This document shows, piece by piece, positions 24,787 to 37,200 of a stretch of DNA of 64,000 nucleotides. The notes under the pieces were generated by a model that searched no databases, was not told the DNA's origin, and worked only from the letters and a program-made list of their open reading frames with translations. The stretch comes from Begonia masoniana (Eukaryota; Streptophyta; Magnoliopsida; Cucurbitales; Begoniaceae). The stretch lies in NCBI GenBank assembly GCA_022432975.1, contig CM039511.1:48308902-48372901 (forward strand). Reading direction: 5' to 3'. Within the stretch, counting starts at the first letter, position 1. Each line of letters begins with the position of its first letter. The translations under genes were made by a program, and so were the position numbers.

Positions 24787-27700
24787 AAGGTTGTTGGGTC
24801 CTCAATACACGTTGTTCTCATCACTTAAAGTTAAAACCTTGAATGTGAAATGGATAACTTAGGTTCTAACCACAAGTCATGTAGCACTCAACCTCATTTG
24901 CTTGATAGGTTCAACTCTTTTGGAACAAATCGATTGAAGTGAAGTTTCTAATGATTCATCAAGCGCATTACTAAGTCTTAGTTTCGCGTCCATGAAGCTT
25001 TTTGGGTCCTCAATACACGTCGTTCTCATCACTTCAAGTTAAAACCTTGAATGTTAAATGGATGACATGGGTTCTAACCACAAGTAATGTAACACTCAAC
25101 CTCATTTGCTTGATACGTTCAACTCTTTTGGAACAAATCGATTGAAGTGAAGTTTCTAATGCTTCATCAAGCGCATTACTAAGTCTTAATTTCGCGTCAA
25201 TGAAGGTTGTTGGGTCCTCAATACACGTCGTTCTCATCACTTCAAGTTAAAACCTTGAATGTGAAATGGATAACTTAGGTTCTAACCACAAGTCATGTAA
25301 CACTCAACCTCATTTGCTTGATTCGATTAACTCTTTTGGAACAAATCGATTGAAGTGAAGTTTCTAATGCTTCATCAAGCGCATTACTAAGTCTTAGTTT
25401 TGCGTCCATGAAGGTTGTTGGGTCTTCAATACACGTCGTTCTCATCACTTCAAGTTAAAACCTTGAAAGTGAAATGGATAACTTAGGTTCTAACCACAAG
25501 TCATGTAACACTCAACCTCATTTGCTTGATACGTTCAACTCTTTTGGAACAAATCGATTGAAGTGAAGTTTCTAATGATTCATCAAGCGCATTACTAAGT
25601 CTTAGTTTCGCATCCATGAAACTTTTGGGTCCTCAATACACGTCGTTCTCATCACTTCAAGTTAAAACCTTGAATGTGAAATGGATGACATGGGTTCTAA
25701 CCACAAGTAATGTAACACTCAACCTCATTTGCTTGATACGTTCAACTCTTTTAGAACAAATCGATTGAAGTGAAGGTTCTAATGCTTTATCAAGCGCATT
25801 ACTAAGTCTTAGTTTTGCGTCCATAAAGGTTGTTGGGTACTCAATACACGTCGTTCTCATCACTTCAAATTAAAACCTTGATTGTGAAATGGATAACTTA
25901 AGATCTAACCACATGTCATGTAACACTAAACCTCATTTGCTTGATACGATCAACTCTTTTGGAACAAATCGATTAAAATGAAGTTTCGTATGTTTTATCA
26001 AGCGCATTAATACGTCTTAATTATGCGTCATGAAGGTTGTTGGGTCCTTAATACACGTCGTTCTCATCACTTCAAGTCAAAACTTTGAAAGTGAAATAGA
26101 TAACTTAGGTTTTAACCACAAGTCATGTAACACTCAACCTTATTTGCTTGATACGATTAACTCTTTTGGAACAAATCGATTGAAGTGAAGTTTCTTATGC
26201 TTCATCAAGCGTATTACTAACTCTTAATTACGCGTCCATGAAGGTTGTTGGGTCCTCAATACACGTCGTTCTCATCACTTTAAGTTAAAACCTTGAAAGT
26301 GAAATAGATAACTTAGGTTCTAACCACAAGTCATGTAACACTCAACCTCATTTGCTTGATACGTTCAATTCTTTTGGAACAAATCGATAGAAGTGAAGTT
26401 TCTAATGCTTCATCAAGCGCATTAGTAAGGCTTAGTTTCGCGTCCATGAAGGTTGTTGAGTCCTCAATACACGTCGTTCTCATCACTTCAAGTTAAAACC
26501 CTGAATGTGAAATGGATAACTTAGGTTCAAACCACAAGTCATGTAACACTCAACCTCATTTGCTTGATACGATCAACTCTTTTGGAACAAATAGATTGAA
26601 GTTAAGTTTCTTATGCTTCAAGAAGCGTATTAATAAGTATTAATTACACGTCCATGAAGGTTGTTTGGTCCTCAATACACGTCGTTCTTATTACTTTAAG
26701 TTAAAACCTTAATATGAAATGGATAACTTAGGTTCTAACCACAAGCAATGTAACACTCAACCTCATTTTCTTGATACGATCAACACTTTTGGAACAAATC
26801 GATTGAAGTGAAGTTTCTAATGCTTCAACAAGCGCATTACTAAGTCCTAGTTTCGCGTCCAAGAAGGTTTTTGGGTCCTCAATACACGTTTTTCTCATCG
26901 CTTCAAGTTAAAACCTTGAATATGAAATGGATAACTTAGGTTATAACCACAAGTCATGTAACATTCAACCACATTTGCTTGATACGTTAAATTCTTTTGG
27001 AACAAATCGATTGAAGTGAAGTTTCTAATGCTTCATCAAGCGCATTACTAAGGCTTAGTTTCATGTCCATGAAGGTTGTTGAGTTCTCAATACACGTTGT
27101 TCTAATCACTTCAAGTTAAAACCCTAAATATGAAATGGATAACTTAGGTTCCAACCACAAGTCATGTAACACTCAACCTCATGTGCTTGATACGTTCAAT
27201 TCTTTTGGAACAAATCGATTGAAGTGAAGTTTCTAATGCTTCATCAAGCGCATTACTAAGGCTTAGTTTCGCGTCCATGAAGGTTGTTGAGTCCTCAATA
27301 CACGTCGTTCTCATCACTTCAAGTTAAAACCCTGAATATAAAATGGATAACTAAGGTTCTAACCACAAGTCATGTAACACTCAACCTCATTTGCTTGATA
27401 CGTTCAATTCTTTTGGAAAAAATCGATTGAAGTGAAGTTTCTAATGCTTCATCAAGCGCATTACTAAGCCTTAGATTTGCGTCCATGAAGGTTGTTGCGT
27501 CCTCAATACACGTCGTTCTCATCACTTCTAGTTAAAACCTTGAAAGTGAAATGGATAACTTAGGTTCTAACCACAAGTCATGTAACACTCAACCTCAATT
27601 GCGTGATACGATCAACTCTTTTGAAACAAATCGATTGAAGTTAAGTTTCTTATGCTTCAAGAAGCGCATTACTAAGTATTAATTACGCGTCCATGAAGGT

Positions 27701-30700
27701 TTTTGGGTCCTCAATACACGTCGTTCTACTCACTTCAAGCTAAAACCTTAATATGAAATGGATAAATTAGGTTCTAACCACAAGCAATGTAACACTCAAC
27801 CTCATTTTCTTGATACGATCAACTCTTTTGGAAAAAATCAATTAAAGTGAAGTTTCTTATGCTTCATCAAGCGCATTAATAAGTCTTAATTATGCGTCCA
27901 TGAAGGTTGTTGGGTCCTCAATACATGTCGTTCTCATCACTTTAAGTTAAAACCTTGAATGTGAAATTGATAACTTAGGTTCAAACCACAAGTCATGTAA
28001 CACTCAACTTCATTTACTTGATACGATCAACTCTTTTGGAACAAATCGATTGAAGTTAATTTTCTTATGCTTCAACAAGCGCATTACTAAGTCTTAATTA
28101 AGCGTCCATGAAGGTTGTTAATTCGTCAATACACGTCGTTCTAATCACTTCAAGTTAAAACCTTAAATGTGAAATGGATAATTTTTGTTCTAACCACAAG
28201 TCATGTAACACTCAACCATATTTGCTTAATACGATCAACACTTTTGGAATAAATCGATTGAAGTGAATTTTCTTATGCTTCATCAAGCGCAATACTAAGT
28301 CTTATTTACCCGTCCATGAAGGTTGTTGGGTCCTCAATACACGTCGTTCTCATCACTTCAAGTTAAAACCTTGAATGTGAAATGGATAACTTAGGTTCTA
28401 ACCACAAGTAATGTAACACTCAACCTCATTTGCTTGATACGATCAACTCTTTTGAAACTAATCGATTGAAGTGAAGTTTCTAATGCTTCATCAAGCGCAT
28501 TACTAAGTCTTAGTTTCGCGTCCATGAAGGTTGTTGGGTCCTCAATACACGTCGTTCTCATAACTTCAAATTAAAACCTTGAATGTAAAATGGAAAACTT
28601 AGGTTCTAACCACAAGTAATGTAACACTCAACCTCATATGCTTGATACGATCAACTCTTTTGGAACAAATCGATTGAAGTGAAGTTTCTAATGCTTCATC
28701 AAGTGCATTACTAAAACTTAGTTTCCCATCCATGAAGGTTGTTGGGTCCTCAATACACGTCGTTCTCATCACTTAAAGTTAAAACCTTGAATGTGAAATG
28801 GATTACTTAGGTTCTAACCACAAGTATTGTAACACTCAACCTCATTTGCTTGATACGATTAACTCTTTTGGAACAAATCGATTGAAGTGAAGTTTCTTAT
28901 GCTCAATCAAGCGCATTACTAAGTCTTACTTACGCGTCCACGAAGGTTGTTGGGTCCTCAATACCTGTCGTTCTCATCACTTCAAGTTAAAACCTTGAAT
29001 GTGAAATGGATAACTTAGGTTCTAACAACAAGTAATGTAACACTCAACCTCATTTGCTTGATACGATCAAGTCTTTTGGAACAAATCGATTGAAGTGAAG
29101 TTTCTTATGCTTAATCAAGCGCATTACTAAGTCTTAGTTACCGTCCATGAAGGTTGTTGGGTCCTCAATACACGTCGTTCTCATCACTTCAAGTTAAACC
29201 TTGAATGTGAAATGGATAACTTAGGTTCTAACCACAAGTAATGTAACACTCAACCTCATTTGCTTGATACGATCAACTCTTTTGGAAACAAATCGATTGA
29301 AGTGAAGTTTCTTATGCTTAATTCAAGCGCATTACTAAGTCTTAGTTACGCGTCCAAGAAGGTTGTTGGGTCCTCAATACACGTCGTTCTCGTCACTTCA
29401 AGTTAAAACCTTGAATGTGAAATGGATTACTTAGGTTCTAACCACAAGTCATGTAATAGTAAACCTCATTTGCTTGATACGATCAACTCTTTTGGAACAA
29501 ATCGATTGAAGTGAAGTTTCTTATGCTTCATCAAGCGCATTAATAAGTCTTAGTTTCACGTCCATGAAGGTTGTTGAGTCCTCAATACACGTCGTCCTCA
29601 TCACTTCAAGTTAAAACCTTGAATTGTGAAATTGGATAACTTAGGTTCTAACCACAAGTAATGTAACACTAAACACATTTGCTTGATACGATCAAATCTT
29701 TTGGAATAAATCGATTGAAGTGAAGTTTCTATGCTTCATTCAAGCGCATTAATAAGTCTTAGTTTCGCGTCCATGAAGGTTGTTGGGTCCTCAATACACG
29801 TCGTTCTCATCACTTCAAGTTAAAACCTTGAATGTGAATGGATAACTTAGTTCTAACCACAAGTCATGTAACACTAAACCTCATTTGCTTGATACGATCA
29901 ACTCTTTGGAACACAATCGATTGAAGTGAAGTTTCCTTATGCTTCATCAAGCGCATTAATAAGTCTTAGTTACGCGTCCATGAAGGTTGTTGGGTTCTCA
30001 ATACACGTCGTTCTTATCACTTCAAGTTAAAACCTTGATGTGAAATTGATAACTTTGGTTCTAACCACAAGACATGTAACACTCAACCTCATTTGGTTGA
30101 TACGATCAACTCTTTTGGAACAAATAGATTGAAGTGAAGTTTCTTATGCTTCATCAAGCGCATTACTAAGTCTTAGTTACGCGTCCATGAAGGTTGTTGG
30201 GTCCTCAATACACGTCGTTCTCATCACTTCAAGTTAAAACCTTGAATGTGAAATGGATAACTTAGGTTCTAACCACAAGTAATGTAACACTCAACCTCAT
30301 TTGCTTGATACGATCAACTCTTTTGGAACAAATCGATTGAAGTGAAGTTTCTTATGCTTCATCAAGCGCATTACTAAGTCTTAGTTACGCGTCCATGAAG
30401 GTTGTTGGGTCCTCAATACACGTCGTTCTCATCACTTCAAGTTAAAACCTTGAATGTGAAATGGATAACTTAGGTTCTAACCACAAGTAATGTAACACTC
30501 AACCTCATTTGCTTGATACGATCAACTCTTTTGGAACAAATCGATGAAGTGAAGTTTCTTATGCTTCAATCAAGCGCATTACTAGTCTTAGTTTACGCGT
30601 CCAGAAGGTTGTGGGTCCTCAATACACGTCGTTCTCATCACTTCAGTTAAAACCTTGAATGTGAAAATGGATTACTTAGGTTCTAACCACAAGTCATGTA

Positions 30701-32261
30701 ACACTAAACCTCATTTGCTTGATACGATCAAATCTTTTGAGAACAAATCGATTGAAGTGAAGTTTCTTATGCTTCATCAGGCGCATTAATAAGTCTTAGT
30801 TACGCGTCCATGAAGGTTGTTGGGTCCTCATACACGTCGTTCTCATCACTTCAAGTTAAAACCTTGAATGTGAAATGGATTACTTAGGTTCTAACCACAA
30901 GTCATGTAACACTAACCCTCATTTGCTTGATACGATCAAATTTTTTAGAACAAATCGATTGAAGTGAAGTTTCTTATGCTTCATCAAGCGCATTAATAAG
31001 TCTTAGTTACGCGTCCATGAAGGTTGTTGGGTCCTCAATACACGTCGTTCTCATCACTTCAAGTTAAAACCTTGAATGTGAAATGGATAACTTAGGTTCT
31101 AACCACAAGTCATGTAACACTCAACCTCATTTTCTTGATACGATCAACTCTTTTGGAACAAATCGATTGAAGTGAAGTTTCTTATGCTTTATCAAACGCA
31201 TTAATAAGTCTTAGTTACGCGTCCATGAAGGTTGTTGGGTCCTCATACACGTCGTTCTCATCACTTCAAGTTAAAACCTTGAATGTAAAATGGATAACTT
31301 AGGTTCTAACCACAAGTCACGTAATAGTAAACCTCATTTGCTTGGTACGATCAACTCTTTTGGAACAAATCGATTGAAGTGAAGTTTCTTATTTTCATTA
31401 AGCGCATTAATAAGTCTTAATTACGCGTCCATGAAGATTGTTGGGTCCTTAATACACGTCGTTCTCATCACTTCAAGTTAAAACCTTGAATGTGAAATGG
31501 ATAACTTAGGTTCTAACCACAAGTAATGTAACACTCAACCTTATTTGCTTGATACGATCAACTCTTTAGGAACAAATCGATGGAAGTGAAGTTTCTTACG
31601 CTTCAACAAGCGCATTACTAAGTCTTAATTACGAGTCCATAAAGTTAAAACCTTGAATGTGAAAAGGATAACTTAGATTCTGACCACAAGTCATGTAACA
31701 CTCAACCTAATTTGCTTGATACGATAAACTCTTTTGGATCAAATCGGTTGAAGTGATGTTTCTTATGCTTCATTAAACGCATTACTAAGTGTTTATTACG
31801 CGTCCATGAAGGTTGTTGGGTCTTCAATACACGTCGTTCTCATCACTTCAAGTTAAAACCTTGAATGTGAAATGGATAACTTAGGTTCTAACCACAAGTC
31901 ATGTAACACTCAACCTAATTTGCTTGATACGATAAACTCTTTTGGAACAAATCGATTGAAGTGATGTTTCTTATGCTTCATTAAGCGCATTAAAGTCTTA
32001 GTTACGCGTCCATGAAGGTTGTTGGGTCCTCAATACACGTCGTTCTCATCACTTCAAGTTAAAATCTTGAATGTGAAATGGATAACTTAGGTTCTAACAA
32101 CAAGTCATGTAACATTCAACCTCATTTGCTTGATACGATCAACACTTTTGGAACAAATCGATAGAAGTGAAGTTTCTTATGCTTTGTTAAGCGCATTACT
32201 AAGTCTTAGTTATGTGTCCATGAAGGTTGTTGGGTCCTTAATACACGTCGTTCTCATCAAT
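24781..32261 (-). repeat. 208-bp satellite array, block 3 (inverted)
   Basis: About 36 monomers in reverse orientation (signature CCATGAAGGTTGTTGGGTCC). Divergence is highest at about 25,900-29,000, with many substitutions per monomer. At 31,640 one monomer lacks about 40 bp between GTCCAT and AAGTTAAAACC. The 68-codon open stretches at 25034-25240 and 25657-25863 are the same part of the monomer read by chance and are not genes. Confidence 0.97.
24950..25863 (-). repeat. Three-monomer (623-bp) block repeat
   Basis: The rare variants AATGATTCATCAAG (near 24,949 and 25,573) and GGATGACATGGGTTC (near 25,060 and 25,682) recur about 623 bp apart, three monomers minus one base. This indicates a local trimer duplication next to the inversion point. 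Confidence 0.7.
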
Positions 32262-32985
32262 TGATGCAAACCTCAACAAACTTGTTGTGAGACCCAACGT
32301 CAATAGATGGAATCAACTTCAGGATCGCCCAATAGTAGTTTCAAAGTTTAGGACTAATGACCCCGTGATTATATGACAACCAGAAACTAATAGTATCAAG
32401 AAAGGAATATTGACCCCGTTGCTATGGAAGAGCAAGAAACCAATATTATAAGAGTTTGAAATCAAGTGGTTGCACTTGAAATTTCCGCAAGTTCTACAGA
32501 AGAACAGTTTGGAGGAAATTCTCACAAGATAATTCTCATTCTATTGTGTCTTACAATGAAGAACTCCCAAGTATTTATAGGCTTACAAGAATAGTCTAGA
32601 ATAGGCATTAAATAGCCTTGAAAACATGAGAAAGAACTTTGCTTCTAATATGGTCTAGGTTCAGCCTTCTTGGAAACCATCAAAACACCTTTTGGCCTTC
32701 TCTATGCCAATATTAAATGCCTAGTGGATATCACTTCGAAATTACTCATTCTAGAGCCTTCTTTGCTTAATTTGGGCCTAATCAAACTCCATTTGTATTT
32801 GTAACACATTAATAACTTTAAGGCTCATTTCTTCAAGTGGTCTTGGTTCTTGAAATAAGTTATTTTGGACTTCTTCTTGAAGCTTCTTGGCCCGAGCTCT
32901 AGTGATAGGTCCATTTGGTATTTTCAACTCCATTAAGTATTCTTCTTGGCCCAACTCTTCTTCAATGCCATCCTTGCCCACATCA
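32262..32985 (-). repeat. Element 2 LTR (3' LTR)
   Basis: A 724-bp LTR that reads TGATGTGGGC...GCATCA on the minus strand, preceded by the purine tract at 32986-32998. It has a TATA-like TATAAATA at 32572-32579 (minus), at the same place as in element 4. Confidence 0.92.
32572..32579 (-). promoter_or_regulatory. TATA-like box, element 2 LTR
   Basis: TATAAATA on the minus strand within CCTATAAATACTTGGG, shared with both element 4 LTRs. Confidence 0.55.
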
Positions 32986-33476
32986 TTCTCCCTCTCTTGA
33001 AAAGGATTCGTCCTCGAATCTGGACCTACATAGAAAGGAGAGAGGTCAGTTACATTAAAAGTAGCACTCACTTGATAATCAGCTGGTAGATCAATGATAT
33101 AAGCATTATCATTAATCTTTTCCAAAACTTGGAATGGTCCATCTCCACGAGGATTGAGTTTACACTTTCTTTGTTGGGGAAAACGTTCTTTACGAAAATG
33201 AACCCAAACCAAATCTCCTTGTTGAAAAGTGATGCGCTTTCTTCCTTTGTTTGCATGGGCAGCAGCTTGCTCATTCCGTTTGATGATATGCTGACGAGCG
33301 TCTTCATAAAGTTTCTTTACCAATTCTGCCTTCTTCTTCCCATCTAGGCTAACGGTCTCATTAATAGGCAATGGAAGTAAATCCAATGGAGTTAGCGGAT
33401 TAAAACCATAAACAATTTCAAAAGGAGAATAAGAAGTAGAAGAATGCATTGTTCTATTGTACGTCGTTCTCATCAC
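32778..33476 (-). pseudogene. Element 2 pol C-terminus fused to satellite start
   Basis: A 232-codon open stretch. The first five or six residues (Met-Arg-Thr-Thr) come from satellite. The rest begins inside the integrase core at [20 protein letters not shown] and runs through the GDGPFQVL domain to the basic GPITRARAKKLQ tail. The last 69 residues are LTR-encoded. The catalytic Asp-Asp-Glu region is missing, so integrase activity is excluded. The ATG at 33473 belongs to satellite and is in frame by chance. There is no evidence that it is expressed. Confidence 0.85.
32986..32998 (-). other. Polypurine tract, element 2
   Basis: AAGAGAGGGAGAA on the minus strand, adjoining the LTR start, identical to the element 4 tract. 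It lies inside the pol frame. Confidence 0.9.
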
Positions 33477-34259
33477 TTCAAGTTAAAAACTTGAATGTGA
33501 AATGGATAACTTAGGTTCTAACCACATGTCATGTATCACTAAACCTCATTTGCTTGATACGTTCAACTCTTTTGGAAAAAATCGATTGAAGTGAAGTTTC
33601 TTATGTTTAATCAAGCGCATTAATAAGTCTTAATTACGCGTCCATGAAGGTTATTGGTCCTCAATACACGTCGTTCTCATCACTTCAAGTTAAAACCTTG
33701 AATGTGAAATGGATAACTTAGGTTCTAACCACAAGTCATGTAACACTCAACCTCATTTGCTTGATACGTTCAACTATTTTGGAACAAATCGATTGAGGTG
33801 AAGTTTCTAATGCTTCATCAAGCGCATTACTAAGTCTTAGTTTCGCGTCCATCATGGTTGTTGGGTCCTCAATACACGTCGTTCTCATCACTTCAAGTTA
33901 AAACCTTGATTGTGAAATGGATAACTTAAGTTCTAACAACAAGTCATGTAACACTAAACCTCATTTGCTTGACACGATCAACTCTTTTGGAACAAATCGA
34001 TTAAAATGAAGTTTCTTATGTTTCATCAAGCATATTAATAAGTCTTAATACGCGGCCATGAAGGTTGTTGGTTCCTCAATACAGGTCGTTCTCATCACTT
34101 CCAGTTAAAACCTGAATGTGAAATGGATAACTTAGGTTGTAACCACAAGTCATGTAACACTCAACCTCATTTGCTTGATACGTTCAACTCTTTGGAACAA
34201 ATCTAATTGAAGTGAAGTTTCTAATGCTTCATCAAGCGCATTATTAAGTCTTATTTTCG

Positions 34260-37200
34260 CGTCCATGAAGGTTGTTGGGTTCTCAATACACGTCGTTCTC
34301 ATCACTTCAAGTTAAAACCTTGAATGTGAAATGGATAACTTAGGTTCTAACCACAAGTCATGTAACACTCAACCTCATTTGCTTGATACGTTCAACTCTT
34401 TTGGAACAAATCGATTGAAGTGAAGTTTCTAATGCTTCATCAAGCGCATTACTAAGTCTTAGTTTCGCGTCCATGAAGGTTGTTGGGTCCTCAATACACG
34501 TCGTTCTCATCACTTCAAGTTAAAACCTTGAATGTGAAATGGATAACTTAGGTTCTAACCACAAGTCATGTAACACTCAACCTCATTTGCTTGATACGTT
34601 CAACTCTTTTGGAACAAATCGATTGAAGTGAAGTTTCTAATGCTTCATCAAGCGCATTACTAAGTCTTAGTTTCGCGTCCATGAAGGTTGTTGGGTCCTC
34701 AATACACGTCGTTCTCATCACTTCAAGTTAAAACCTTGAATGTGAAATGGATAACTTAGGTTCTAACCACAAGTCATGTAACACTCAACCTCATTTGCTT
34801 GATACGTTCAACTCTTTTGGAACAAATCGATTGAAGTGAAGTTTCTAATGCTTCATCAAGCGCATTACTAAGTCTTAGTTTCGCGTCCATGAAGGTTGTT
34901 GGGTCCTCAATACACGTCGTTCTCATCACTTCAAGTTAAAACCTTGAATGTGAAATGGATAACTTAGGTTCTAACCACAAGTCATGTAACACTCAACCTC
35001 ATTTGCTTGATACGTTCAACTCTTTTGGAACAAATCGATTGAAGTGAAGTTTCTAATGCTTCATCAAGCGCATTACTAAGTCTTAGTTTCGCGTCCATGA
35101 AGGTTGTTGGGTCCTCAATACACGTCGTTCTCATCACTTCAAGTTAAAACCTTGAATGTGAAATGGATAACTTAGGTTCTAACCACAAGTCATGTAACAC
35201 TCAACCTCATTTGCTTGATACGTTCAACTCTTTTGGAACAAATCGATTGAAGTGAAGTTTCTAATGCTTCATCAAGCGCATTACTAAGTCTTAGTTTCGC
35301 GTCCATGAAGGTTGTTGGGTCCTCAATACACGTCGTTCTCATCACTTCAAGTTAAAACCTTGAATGTGAAATGGATAACTTAGGTTCTAACCACAAGTCA
35401 TGTAACACTCAACCTCATTTGCTTGATACGTTCAACTCTTTTGGAACAAATCGATTGAAGTGAAGTTTCTAATGCTTCATCAAGCGCATTACTAAGTCTT
35501 AGTTTCGCGTCCATGAAGGTTGTTGGGTCCTCAATACACGTCGTTCTCATCACTTCAAGTTAAAACCTTGAATGTGAAATGGATAACTTAGGTTCTAACC
35601 ACAAGTCATGTAACACTCAACCTCATTTGCTTGATACGTTCAACTCTTTTGGAACAAATCGATTGAAGTGAAGTTTCTAATGCTTCATCAAGCGCATTAC
35701 TAAGTCTTAGTTTCGCGTCCATGAAGGTTGTTGGGTCCTCAATACACGTCGTTCTCATCACTTCAAGTTAAAACCTTGAATGTGAAATGGATAACTTAGG
35801 TTCTAACCACAAGTCATGTAACACTCAACCTCATTTGCTTGATACGTTCAACTCTTTTGGAACAAATCGATTGAAGTGAAGTTTCTAATGCTTCATCAAG
35901 CGCATTACTAAGTCTTAGTTTCGCGTCCATGAAGGTTGTTGGGTCCTCAATACACGTCGTTCTCATCACTTCAAGTTAAAACCTTGAATGTGAAATGGAT
36001 AACTTAGGTTCTAACCACAAGTCATGTAACACTCAACCTCATTTGCTTGATACGTTCAACTCTTTTGGAACAAATCGATTGAAGTGAAGTTTCTAATGCT
36101 CCATCAAGCGCATTACTAAGTCTTAGTTTCGCGTCCATGAAGGTTGTTGGGTCCTCAATACACGTCGTTCTCATCACTTCAAGTTAAAACCTTGAATGTG
36201 AAATGGATAACTTAGGTTCTAACCACAAGTCATGTAACACTCAACCTCATTTGCTTGATACGTTCAACTCTTTTGGAACAAATCGATTGAAGTGAAGTTT
36301 CTAATGCTCCATCAAGCGCATTACTAAGTCTTAGTTTCGCGTCCATGAAGGTTGTTGGGTCCTCAATACACGTCGTTCTCATCACTTCAAGTTAAAACCT
36401 TGAATGTGAAATGGATAACTTAGGTTCTAACCACAAGTCATGTAACACTCAACCTCATTTGCTTGATACGTTCAACTCTTTTGGAACAAATCGATTGAAG
36501 TGAAGTTTCTAATGCTTCGTCAAGCATATTACTAAGTCTTAGTTTCGCGTCCATGAAGGTTGTTGGGTCCTCAATACACGTCGTTCTCATCACTTCAAGT
36601 TAAAACCTTGAATGTGAAATGGATAACTAGGTTGTAACCACAAGTCATGTAACACTCAACCTCATTTGCTTGATACGTTCAACTCTTTTGGAACAAATCG
36701 ATTGAAGTGAAGTTTCTAATGTTTCATCAAGCGCATTACAGGTCTTAGTTTCGCGTCCATGAAGGTTGTTGGGTCCTCAATACACGTCGTTCTCATCACT
36801 TCAAGTTAAAACCTTGAATGTGAAATGGATAACTTAGGTTCTAACCACAAGTCATGTAACACTCAACCTCATTTGCTTGATACGTTCAACTCTTTTGGAA
36901 AAAATCGATTGAAGTGAAGTTTCTAATGATTCATCAAGCGCATTACTAAGTCTTAGTTTCGCGTCCATGAAGGTTGTTGGGTCCTCAATACACGTCGTTC
37001 TCATCACTTCAAGTTAAAACCTTGAATGTGAAATGGATAACTTAGGTTCTAACCACAAGTCATGTAACACTCAACCTCATTTGCTTGATACGTTCAACTC
37101 TTTTGGAACAAATCGATTGAAGTGAAGTTTCTAATGCTTCATCAAGCGCATTACTAAGTCTTAGTTTCGCGTCCATGAAGGTTGTTGGTCCTCAATACAC

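Larger units (their letters stand above)
32262..33461 (-). mobile_element. Element 2: 5'-truncated copy of the element 4 family
   Basis: A minus-strand fragment of about 1,200 bp: one LTR (32262-32985), the polypurine tract, and the integrase C-terminus of pol. It matches the same parts of element 4 closely in DNA and protein. The 5' LTR, gag, protease, RT, RNase H and integrase catalytic core are absent. The break in pol falls near 33,459-33,461, where sequence passes directly into satellite at CGTCGTTCTCATCAC. The satellite on the other side ends at nearly the same monomer position (CGTCGTTCTCATCAA), so about 14 bp of satellite is present on both sides and no clean 5-bp duplication is seen. 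Confidence 0.92.

Noticed and set aside
24760..24800. A large hairpin palindrome at the orientation switch
   Set aside because: The two sides start at different monomer phases, so the sequences next to the joint are not mirror copies.
25034..25240. 68-codon open stretches repeated through the satellite (also 25657-25863, 61172-61378, 63161-63367)
   Set aside because: They are the same part of the 208-bp monomer read in one frame. The period is not a multiple of three, some start at non-ATG codons, and most monomers do not keep the frame.
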